The notes beneath the pieces are model-generated. The model ran no database searches. It worked only from the letters and a program-made list of their open reading frames with translations, and was not told the origin of the DNA. Shown in pieces: positions 1-5,245 of a DNA stretch of 5,245 nt. The position numbers were made by a program, and so were the translations under genes. The DNA is from Clostridia bacterium (GTDB lineage Bacteria > Bacillota > Clostridia > Saccharofermentanales > UBA5734). Position 1 is the first letter of the stretch, and every line of letters begins with the position of its first letter. The DNA lies in NCBI GenBank assembly GCA_017997315.1, contig JAGOFF010000174.1:1-5245 (forward strand), given 5' to 3'.

Positions 1-317
1 GTCCGGCCGGCCATGCGGTCTGCCGCTTCGGCTGCGGGATGAAGTACCAGGGCCGTATACAGGATGGACCAGATCCACACAACCGCTATCAGGACACGAA
101 ATAGAGGGTTTCGAAAGCCAAAAAAATAACATGCCGACATCATAACAACAATACATGCCACGAAATCCCAGCCGCTGAATGAGCGGGAGGTGATGAGAAA
201 CCCGAATCCCCAGACAAGAAACGCCAGCGGAATCATGGGCCTTCCGATCCGTCGTCCGGACAGCCAGCCGGACGGGACAGCACGGAGTTCGGGTGTAGCG
301 GCGGATACAGATTCCAT
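1..317 (-). CDS. Membrane protein, N-terminal part (runs off left edge; possibly ComEC-like)
   Basis: This is a minus-strand reading frame that stays open from an ATG at 317-315 to the window edge, giving 105 codons. It begins MESVSAATPELRAVPSGW. After about 27 mostly polar residues come three hydrophobic segments, at roughly residues 28-43, 50-68 and 74-92, followed by 'HPAAEAADRMAGR' at the edge, so it is an integral membrane protein. A GGAGGG Shine-Dalgarno (326-331) sits 8 bases before the ATG, but it is buried in a perfect inverted repeat. A second in-frame ATG at codon 28, just before the first hydrophobic segment and behind a GGAAGG, is an alternative start. The gene lies 83 bp downstream of engB on the same strand and may be cotranscribed with it. 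I do not firmly recognise the family. The 'RPMIPLAF' opening, three closely spaced helices and the following G-R are reminiscent of the N-terminus of ComEC/Rec2 DNA-uptake channels, but this is only a guess. Confidence 0.6.
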   Translation of the reverse strand, partial: MESVSAATPELRAVPSGWLSGRRIGRPMIPLAFLVWGFGFLITSRSFSGWDFVACIVVMMSACYFFGFRNPLFRVLIAVVWIWSILYTALVLHPAAEAADRMAGR

Positions 318-345
318 AGGACAATCCCTCCAGAGGGATTGTCCT
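318..345 (-). promoter_or_regulatory. Perfect hairpin enclosing the ribosome binding site of the leftmost gene
   Basis: The arm AGGACAATCCCTC (318-330) and its exact reverse complement GAGGGATTGTCCT (333-345) are separated by two bases. Read on the minus strand, the 13-bp stem ends immediately before the ATG at 317, and the GGAGGG Shine-Dalgarno (326-331) forms the 3' arm and loop. No U-tract follows on either strand, so it does not look like an ordinary intrinsic terminator. Inference: it either masks the ribosome binding site in mRNA from engB or further upstream, or acts as a palindromic operator at the DNA level. The structure is certain from the sequence; the function is not. Confidence 0.6.
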
Positions 346-400
346 TCCGGCTCCATCCGTCATCCTGTCTGATCGGACGACAAATAACGACTGTACGGGT

Positions 401-1006
401 CTACACGGATTCCGGGAAGATCGCGGAATCCATCCGGGTTGCGAGTTCCTCCATCCCGGAACGCGTGCGCGTCGAAACCGGAACGGGTTCCCCGTGGAAA
501 CCGTTGTCTGTCATCCATTTCCGCAGAGAGGACATCTGCTTCGCGCATTGCGCTTTCGAGAGTTTGTCCGCCTTGTTGAGGACCGGTATGAACGGGATGC
601 CTGACGATGTGAGAAACGCCAGCATCAGACGGTCGGACTCGGAAGGTTCGTGACGGATGTCCAGCAGCACAAGCGCGAGGCGGATCGGCCGCCCGGACTG
701 GAAATACCGGTCGGCGAGAGAAGAAAATGCGCGGATTTCCCCCCGTGACGCACTGGCGAATCCGTATCCCGGCAGATCCGCGATCAACATGCGGCCTTCC
801 ACCGTGAAATAAACAACCAAACGGGTTTTTCCAGGCGTCGATCCGGTCCGGGCCAGGCCATTCCTGCCTGCCAGCGCATTGATAAGGGAGGATTTTCCGG
901 AGTTTGAGCGGCCCGCCAGAACCACCTCCGGAAGACCGTCCCCCGGACAGCCGGATATGTCCGCTGCAACAGTCAGGAAGGCTGTTTTCCGGAAATCTAT
1001 ATGCAT
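401..1006 (-). CDS. engB: Ribosome biogenesis GTP-binding protein EngB/YsxC
   Basis: This 201-residue protein is the usual length for EngB/YihA/YsxC, a TrmE-Era-type GTPase. The family helps assemble the large ribosomal subunit in the cytoplasm and is essential in several bacteria. All GTPase motifs are present: G1 GRSNSGKSS (residues 32-40; the family more often has GRSNVGKSS), G2 in the hallmark TPGKT (57-61), G3 DLPGYGFA (77-84), G4 NKAD (144-147) and a G5-like VST (177-179). The flanking 'LINALAGRNGLARTGSTPGKT' region is characteristic of EngB. The ATG at 1006 gives the normal family N-terminus (MHIDFRKTAFL). The nearest Shine-Dalgarno, AGGAG (1020-1024 on the minus strand), is 13 bases away, longer than ideal, but there is no better in-frame start. 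The gene is transcribed divergently from the PRPP synthases, and the next minus-strand gene starts 83 bp beyond its TAG stop. Confidence 0.95.
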   Translation of the reverse strand: MHIDFRKTAFLTVAADISGCPGDGLPEVVLAGRSNSGKSSLINALAGRNGLARTGSTPGKTRLVVYFTVEGRMLIADLPGYGFASASRGEIRAFSSLADRYFQSGRPIRLALVLLDIRHEPSESDRLMLAFLTSSGIPFIPVLNKADKLSKAQCAKQMSSLRKWMTDNGFHGEPVPVSTRTRSGMEELATRMDSAIFPESV

Positions 1007-1025
1007 GCCGACAAACCCGCTCCTG

Positions 1026-1054
1026 TTTCATATTCGGCACGAATGCCTTATAAT
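1026..1054 (+). promoter_or_regulatory. Putative sigma-70/SigA-type promoter for the rightward genes
   Basis: A consensus -10 box TATAAT lies at 1049-1054 in the 94-bp gap between divergent genes. The -35 is weak: TTTCAT (1026-1031) at 17-bp spacing or GTTTCA (1025-1030) at 18 bp. Transcription would start near 1061, giving a leader of about 40 nt before the ATG at 1101. The weak -35 suggests either an activator or a modest promoter. The minus strand offers TATAAG (1052-1047) and TAGAAT (1079-1074) as possible -10 boxes for engB, neither with a convincing -35. Confidence 0.5.
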
Positions 1055-1100
1055 TTAGGCGCACCGTGTCCATATTCTATCATGCCAATGGAGGGTTCCG

Positions 1101-2321
1101 ATGTCCGTCACCCCTGACGAAGACGATCTGATCAGCAGCCTCCGTGAGGAGGAGAACGGCCGGATGCTGGATCCGGTCGGACCGATCGGCCTGATCGCCC
1201 TCCCCGGATCCGTCGAGTTCACCGACATGGTCAACCGGCATATCGCGCAGCGCCGCGCCCGGAATGTCGAATCCGTTGCCAAACACCACGCTATCCAGTC
1301 CGGCTACCTGCGCCGTGATTACCGCATTGTCGCGGATACGCGCCGGTTCTCCACCGGTGAAGGCCGTGCGATCCTCGACCAGACTGTACGCGGGCACGAC
1401 CTGTTCATTCTGGTCGATGTGATGAATCATTCCTGCTCGTACGACATGTTCGGAATCCGGAAGATGATGACGCCGGACGAGCATTATCAGGATCTCAAAC
1501 GCGTCATCCTCGCCGCCAGCGGCAAAGCGCGCCGGCTCAACGTGATCATGCCCTACCTGTACGAAGGGCGCCAGCACAAACGAAATTCACGGGAGTCCCT
1601 GGACTGCGCCTATATGCTCAAGGAACTCCGTACGCTTGGCGTGGACAACCTGATCACCTTCGACGCGCATGATCCAAGGGTTAGCAATGCGATACCGCTC
1701 AGCGGTTTTGAAAATATCCAGGTCGCCTACCAGATGCTCCGGACGATGGTCAGGTCCCTGCCGGACTTGTGCGACGATTCCCACGGTCTCATGGTCGTCA
1801 GCCCCGACGAGGGCGGAATGTCCCGCGCCATGTATTTTTCCTCCATGCTCGGGGTCCCTCTCGGTGCTTTTTACAAACGCCGCGACTATACGCAGGTTGT
1901 GGACGGCCGGAATCCCATCGTTGCCCACGAATTTCTCGGTTCGGACATCACAGGCAAGGATGTCCTGATTGTGGATGATATCCTCTCCTCCGGGGAGTCC
2001 CTGCTGTCCATCGCGCATGACCTGCACGACCGCAAGGCGAAACGCATTTATGTCGCCACCTCATTCGCTCTGTTCACCGACGGGACGGAGGGCATCCGCA
2101 AGTTTGACCGGGCTGTGGAAGACGGTGTCATCACGCGGGTGTTTTCCACCAATCTGACCTACCGGCAGCCGGCACTCCTCACCTCCCCTTGGTATACGGA
2201 TGTCGACATGACGGATTTCGTAGCGCTGCTGATCGATACAGTCAACCACGACGCCTCGCTGTCTCCGATGATCGAGCCGACCGGCCGGATCCGTGAGATG
2301 CTGGACCAGATGATCGGCTGA
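1101..2321 (+). CDS. prs: Ribose-phosphate pyrophosphokinase (PRPP synthase), long form, copy 1
   Basis: This 406-residue cytoplasmic enzyme should make PRPP from ribose 5-phosphate and ATP, feeding purine, pyrimidine, NAD, histidine and tryptophan synthesis. It is longer than the classical ~315-residue class I enzymes and matches a ~400-residue form that I know from Clostridia. The order is: N-terminal PVGPIG block (25-30), FSTGE (83-87, equivalent of the ATP-site FxDGE), RGHDLFILVD (97-106), RQHKR (157-161, equivalent of RQDRK), FDAHD (187-191, carrying the active-site His), SPDEGG (234-239), the flexible-loop KRR (259-261) with R270-N271 further along, and the phosphoribosyl loop VDDILSSGES (291-300). 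All catalytic positions I can place are intact, so this is the presumed active copy. The start is set by GGAGGG at 1090-1095, five bases before the ATG. Compared with copy 2 it carries an extra three residues near position 328 (DGTEG). Copy 2 follows 33 bp after its stop. Confidence 0.93.
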   Translation: MSVTPDEDDLISSLREEENGRMLDPVGPIGLIALPGSVEFTDMVNRHIAQRRARNVESVAKHHAIQSGYLRRDYRIVADTRRFSTGEGRAILDQTVRGHDLFILVDVMNHSCSYDMFGIRKMMTPDEHYQDLKRVILAASGKARRLNVIMPYLYEGRQHKRNSRESLDCAYMLKELRTLGVDNLITFDAHDPRVSNAIPLSGFENIQVAYQMLRTMVRSLPDLCDDSHGLMVVSPDEGGMSRAMYFSSMLGVPLGAFYKRRDYTQVVDGRNPIVAHEFLGSDITGKDVLIVDDILSSGESLLSIAHDLHDRKAKRIYVATSFALFTDGTEGIRKFDRAVEDGVITRVFSTNLTYRQPALLTSPWYTDVDMTDFVALLIDTVNHDASLSPMIEPTGRIREMLDQMIG

Positions 2322-2354
2322 CCGAGCCGCAACGCGAACCGGATGGGAGAAGGC

Positions 2355-3608
2355 ATGACCGCAACGAACGGCTCTGACCAGAACTATTTCATATACGACC
2401 AGTACGGCGCCAACCCCATGCAGCCGGTCGGGCCGATCGGGATCGTGCCTCTGCAGGGAAGTATGGATTTCGCGCGCCGGGTCAACGAGCAGCTTTCCAT
2501 CCGCCGGCAGGAATATCTCGGATGCGCGCCGGAACTGGTCCGGGTGCATCCCGGCTTTTTACGCGACGATTACCGGATCCCGGTCGATACGGTCCGGTTC
2601 TCCTCGGGGGAAGGCAAGGCTTCCTTCTCGCAGACGGTGCGCGGGCACGACCTGTTCATCCTGGTGGATGTCATGAACTACAGCTGCCGGTTCCGCATGT
2701 TCGGGCAGGATGTGAACATGGGCCCGGATGACCATTACCAGGACCTGAAACGCGTGATCCTCGCCGCCAGCGGCAAAGCGCGGCAGATCTCGGTCATCAT
2801 GCCTTTCCTGTATGAAAGCCGTCAGGATCTGCGCAGCACCCGCGAATCGCTCGATTGCTCCGAAATGCTCAATGAGCTGGAAGCGTTGGGCGTCCATAAC
2901 ATCATCACCTTCGATGCGCACGACTCCCGCGTGTCCAACGCGGTTCCGCTCTGCGGATTCGAGGACATGAAACCGGCCTACCAGATGCTCAAGGCGATGT
3001 TGAACCATGTTTCCGATCTGGGCATATTCGACCACCGGCTGATGATTGTCAGTCCGGACGAATCCGGAATCAGCCGCGCGATGTACTACGCCTCGATGCT
3101 TGGGGTTCCCCTCGGCACATTCTACCGGATCATGGACTACGAACAGAAAACTGAAGGCAGCCCTCCGGTGATCGCATATGAATACCTCGGCGAATCCGTC
3201 GAAGGAAAAAACATCATCATCGTCGACGACATGATCGTGACCGGAGACAGCATGCTCGATGTCGCTTGTGAACTCCGCAAGCGGAAAGCGGGACGGATCT
3301 TCATCGTCTCCACATATGGTTTGTTCACTGAGGGTATCGAGCGGTTCAGCCGTGCATATGAGGACGGGATCTTCGACCGGGTTTTCTCGACCAACCTGAT
3401 TTACCGCCGGCCGGAACTGCTGGCCTCCCCTTGGTTCGTCGATGTCGACATGTCCAAGTACGTGTCTCTGATCATCGACGCGCTCAACCATGACGCCTCC
3501 CTCTCCCGTCTGATGGATCCCACGGAAAAAATCCGTCTGCTGCTGGAGCGGGAACAAAACCTGGGCACGTTCTTCAAGCCCTCCGCGGACGGTTCTCCCT
3601 CCCCCTGA
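2355..3608 (+). CDS. Ribose-phosphate pyrophosphokinase paralogue, copy 2, catalytic loop altered
   Basis: The preferred product is 417 residues. The ATG at 2355 is preceded by GGGAG (2345-2349) at five bases, whereas an in-frame ATG at 2343 has no Shine-Dalgarno. By hand alignment it matches copy 1 at about 57% (roughly 210 of 368 positions), with no gap from PVGPIG through the PRPP loop. Retained motifs, numbered from 2355: GPIG (26-29), FSSGE (82-86), RQDLR (156-160), FDAHD (186-190), VDDMIVTGDS (290-299). The flexible-loop KRR of copy 1 is RIM here (258-260), the following R-N pair is S-P (269-270), and SPDEGG is SPDESG (233-238). In characterised PRPP synthases the loop Lys and Arg are needed for catalysis. 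I therefore infer a strongly impaired enzyme or a regulatory partner of copy 1, not a decayed gene, because the frame is intact and other motifs are conserved. It ends in a tail of about 20 residues (EQNLGTFFKPSADGSPSP) absent from copy 1. Confidence 0.88.
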   Translation: MTATNGSDQNYFIYDQYGANPMQPVGPIGIVPLQGSMDFARRVNEQLSIRRQEYLGCAPELVRVHPGFLRDDYRIPVDTVRFSSGEGKASFSQTVRGHDLFILVDVMNYSCRFRMFGQDVNMGPDDHYQDLKRVILAASGKARQISVIMPFLYESRQDLRSTRESLDCSEMLNELEALGVHNIITFDAHDSRVSNAVPLCGFEDMKPAYQMLKAMLNHVSDLGIFDHRLMIVSPDESGISRAMYYASMLGVPLGTFYRIMDYEQKTEGSPPVIAYEYLGESVEGKNIIIVDDMIVTGDSMLDVACELRKRKAGRIFIVSTYGLFTEGIERFSRAYEDGIFDRVFSTNLIYRRPELLASPWFVDVDMSKYVSLIIDALNHDASLSRLMDPTEKIRLLLEREQNLGTFFKPSADGSPSP

Positions 3609-3696
3609 CTCTCCCCGCCCCTGTCTCTTCGGACTTTGGTCATTGCGGCGACCGTTCGCATCGCCGGGACAATAGAAAACTGGAAAGGACACATGT

Positions 3697-4905
3697 ATGA
3701 TCGAGCTCCTGCAAAAACTGTTCAACGGCGTCCTGTACTTCGGGACAAAAGAGGGTCTGCTTTGTCTGGTCATGTACGCCATCGGCGCGGTACTGATCTA
3801 CCTCGCCATCGCCAAGGACTACGAGCCCAACCTGCTGCTTCCGATCGGATTCGGCGCGATTCTGGCGAATCTTCCCCCCGCTTTCTACGACGCGTTCGGG
3901 CAAGGTTTTCCGGGCGTCATCGGCACCGCCGAGGAACCCGGATTCCTGCAGGTTCTGTTCAACGCCGGAATCGCATCGGAGCTGTTCCCGATCCTGATTT
4001 TCATCGCGGTCGGCGCCATGATCGATTTCGGTCCGCTGCTCAAGAACCCGTACATGATCTTTTTCGGCGCGGCGGCCCAGTTCGGGATCTTCGCGACATT
4101 CCTGCTTGCGCTGGCGGTCACTCCGCTTGCAGGCATCACGGATCCGGACATCCGGGTCAAACTTTCCGCCGCAATCGGAATCATCGGAGCAGCGGACGGC
4201 CCGACCACCATCTACGTTGCCAACCTGTTCAAGCTCGGCAAGTACATCGCCCCGATCACCGTCGCCGCATACTCCTATATGGCCATGGTGCCGATCATCC
4301 AGCCGCCGGTCATCCGCCTGCTTACTTCCCGCAAGGAACGCTTGATCCGCATGGAGTACCGGGAAGACAGCGTGTCCAAGACCGCCAAGATCATTTTCCC
4401 GATCGCCATCACGATCATCGCCGGAGTGCTGGTTCCGATGAGCGCCGCTCTTGTGGGTTCGCTGATGTTCGGTAACCTTATCCGTGAATGCGGCGTCCTG
4501 GACAAGCTTTCCCGTGCCGCGCAGAACGAACTGTCCAGCCTGGTCACGATCCTGCTTGGTATCACCATCGGCGCCACGATGCGCGCGAGTGATTTCCTTG
4601 CGCTGGAAACCCTGCTGATCCTGCTGCTCGGTTTGGGTGCCTTCGTCTTCGACACCGCCGGCGGTGTTCTGTTCGCGAAGCTGTTCAACCTTTTCCTCAA
4701 GAAGAAGATCAACCCGATGATCGGCGCGGCCGGCATATCCGCCTTTCCGATGTCCGCACGCGTCATCCAGAAAATGGCCAAGGACGAGGATCCGACCAAC
4801 TTTGTCCTCATGCAGTCCATCAGCGCGAATGTCGCCGGACAGCTCGGATCGATCGTTGCCGGCGGTATCATCATCGCCCTGGTCGCCATGTTCTTCACGG
4901 TTTGA
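3697..4905 (+). CDS. oadB: Na+-translocating decarboxylase, beta subunit (OadB/GcdB/MmdB family)
   Basis: This 402-residue multi-spanning inner-membrane protein is the subunit that decarboxylates carboxybiotin and pumps Na+ outward in oxaloacetate, glutaconyl-CoA or methylmalonyl-CoA decarboxylases. The hallmark GAADGPT (164-170) contains the Asp (here D167) known as essential for Na+ binding in Klebsiella OadB. The C-terminal SANVAGQLGSIVAGG (376-390) carries the conserved N378, G381 and S385. NPMIGAAGISAFPMSARV (339-356) is another family signature. Hydrophobic segments fill most of the protein, for example around 20-40, 94-109, 117-142, 184-205, 230-256, 280-295, 302-330 and 384-400. AAGGA (3685-3689) lies seven bases before the ATG at 3697; another ATG at 3693 is out of frame. 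Which substrate is used depends on an alpha subunit that is not in this window, so the oad symbol marks the family only. The gamma-type subunit follows 30 bp downstream. Confidence 0.93.
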   Translation: MIELLQKLFNGVLYFGTKEGLLCLVMYAIGAVLIYLAIAKDYEPNLLLPIGFGAILANLPPAFYDAFGQGFPGVIGTAEEPGFLQVLFNAGIASELFPILIFIAVGAMIDFGPLLKNPYMIFFGAAAQFGIFATFLLALAVTPLAGITDPDIRVKLSAAIGIIGAADGPTTIYVANLFKLGKYIAPITVAAYSYMAMVPIIQPPVIRLLTSRKERLIRMEYREDSVSKTAKIIFPIAITIIAGVLVPMSAALVGSLMFGNLIRECGVLDKLSRAAQNELSSLVTILLGITIGATMRASDFLALETLLILLLGLGAFVFDTAGGVLFAKLFNLFLKKKINPMIGAAGISAFPMSARVIQKMAKDEDPTNFVLMQSISANVAGQLGSIVAGGIIIALVAMFFTV

Positions 4906-4935
4906 TGCACCGATATCATTCGAAAGGAGTCCTAT

Positions 4936-5100
4936 ATGCTGAATGCCATCAATAATGCCGGCATCATGGTCAAAGGGGCCTTTATCGCGGGAATGGGCCT
5001 TCTGCTTGTGTTCGCCGTGTTGCTCCTCTTCTTCGCATCCATCCGCATTCTCGGAAAGATCGGAGCCAGGAAGGGATCCGGAAACGAGTCCGCCGACTGA
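4936..5100 (+). CDS. Small single-span membrane subunit, OadG/GcdD-type gamma (delta) subunit
   Basis: This 54-residue ORF has a very good ribosome binding site, AAAGGAG (4923-4929), six bases before the ATG. It begins MLNAINNAGIMVKGAFIAGM. It has one transmembrane helix at about residues 16-36 (including GLLLVFAVLLLFF), followed by a basic and polar tail (RILGKIGARKGSGNESAD), so the N-terminus is probably outside and the tail in the cytoplasm. Size, topology and position directly after the beta subunit fit the OadG-type subunit, which holds the decarboxylase complex together and contacts the alpha/biotin part. It is shorter than the ~80-residue Klebsiella OadG and lacks a long C-terminal extension with metal-binding residues, so it may be a minimal anchor. 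The assignment rests mainly on context, because these small subunits diverge strongly in sequence. Confidence 0.75.
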   Translation: MLNAINNAGIMVKGAFIAGMGLLLVFAVLLLFFASIRILGKIGARKGSGNESAD

Positions 5101-5119
5101 ATGATCCCCTGACCACGAT

Positions 5120-5162
5120 AAACAAGGCATCCGGCTCATACTGAGCCGGATGCCTTGTTTTT
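5120..5162 (+). terminator. Strong rho-independent terminator after the decarboxylase genes
   Basis: A perfect 19-bp stem pairs 5120-5138 with 5142-5160 around a 3-base loop (TAC). Its core is AAGGCATCCGGCTCA against TGAGCCGGATGCCTT. A T-run at 5158-5162 completes it. It starts 20 bp after the gamma-subunit stop. On the minus strand the stem is followed by TTTATC, so it could also terminate, less efficiently, a convergent gene coming from the right. Confidence 0.93.
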
Positions 5163-5207
5163 GCGCGGTCCTGAATACGCTTGAGACTGTATTCGTTTGA
5201 CGGGACG

Positions 5208-5245
5208 TCACACCCCGGTAGAGCGTGTGCGGACCAGAAAGCGGA
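5208..5245 (-). CDS. Possible C-terminal end of a convergent minus-strand gene
   Basis: On the minus strand one frame enters from the right edge and reads RFLVRTRSTGV before a TGA at 5210-5208. The stop lies about 48 bp from the near edge of the terminator hairpin, whose minus-strand 3' side also has a short T-run. This fits the end of a convergent gene sharing a bidirectional terminator. Only 12 codons are visible, so neither the reality nor the family of the gene can be judged here. Confidence 0.25.
   Translation of the reverse strand, partial: RFLVRTRSTGV

Noticed and set aside
190..372. Plus-strand 60-codon frame
   Set aside because: It is opposite the leftmost membrane gene, has no Shine-Dalgarno and a composition unlike a real protein.
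360..1073. Minus-strand 237-codon frame overlapping engB in another frame
   Set aside because: engB itself has every GTPase motif. The alternative frame is Arg/Pro/Gly-rich and lacks recognisable domains.
3646..3666. Small inverted repeat CGGCGA/TCGCCG between copy 2 and oadB, considered as a terminator
   Set aside because: It is only 6 bp with a 9-base loop and no T-run, so it is too weak to call.
2559..3782. Long minus-strand open frame (407 codons) opposite PRPP synthase copy 2
   Set aside because: It is antisense to a well-conserved gene and has the low-complexity His/Asp/Arg/Val-rich composition of a shadow. A similar shorter frame occurs opposite copy 1 in the matching place.
5173..5194. 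Inverted repeat GAATAC/GTATTC
   Set aside because: Six base pairs with a 10-base loop, not tied to any gene start, is within chance expectation.
3640..5211. Very long minus-strand open frame (523 codons) opposite the decarboxylase genes
   Set aside because: It lies antisense to a clear OadB-family gene and the gamma subunit and crosses the terminator. Its translation is rich in Asp, Glu, Arg, Gln and Gly without any fold-like pattern, typical of an antisense shadow in GC-rich, codon-biased DNA.
5217..5224. GGTAGAGC, which resembles a tRNA D-arm
   Set aside because: There is no matching TAGCTCAG-type sequence upstream and no acceptor stem within reach, so a tRNA is not supported.

Overview
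The window is about 5.2 kb of GC-rich, densely coding bacterial DNA with no mobile element, CRISPR array or RNA gene that I can support. Taxonomy is inferred from gene content. The two ribose-phosphate pyrophosphokinases belong to the long (~400 aa) form with an N-terminal 'PVGPIG' block that I associate mainly with anaerobic Clostridia-type Bacillota. A sodium-pumping decarboxylase module fits an anaerobic fermenter. A GC-rich clostridial lineage is my best guess, but related long PRPP synthases also occur in other anaerobes.

Layout. Positions 1-1006 are read on the minus strand: engB/ysxC (401-1006), a ribosome-assembly GTPase, followed by the N-terminal part of an unrecognised membrane protein (1-317) that runs off the left edge. 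A perfect 13-bp inverted repeat (318-345) lies directly before the start codon of that protein and contains its Shine-Dalgarno sequence. A 94-bp divergent intergenic region (1007-1100) carries a consensus TATAAT for the rightward genes. Rightward come two tandem ribose-phosphate pyrophosphokinase paralogues (1101-2321 and 2355-3608), then the beta subunit of a Na+-translocating carboxylic acid decarboxylase (3697-4905) and a 54-residue gamma-type small subunit (4936-5100). A very strong intrinsic terminator (5120-5162) closes the unit. The last ~38 bases may hold the C-terminus of a convergent minus-strand gene.

How the genes may work together. The first PRPP synthase keeps the Lys-Arg-Arg of the catalytic flexible loop. 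The second has Arg-Ile-Met there and has lost further basic residues nearby, while the rest of its fold is well conserved. The pair therefore looks like an enzyme plus a catalytically impaired, possibly regulatory partner, comparable in principle to the mammalian PRPP-synthetase-associated proteins. This is the most interesting feature of the window. The decarboxylase module has the membrane carboxyl-lyase/Na+ pump (beta) and the small anchor (gamma), but no carboxyltransferase (alpha) or biotin carrier. Those must lie elsewhere, because the transcript ends just after gamma. Whether the PRPP synthases and the decarboxylase genes share a transcript is open; the gap between them is 88 bp, with no terminator visible.
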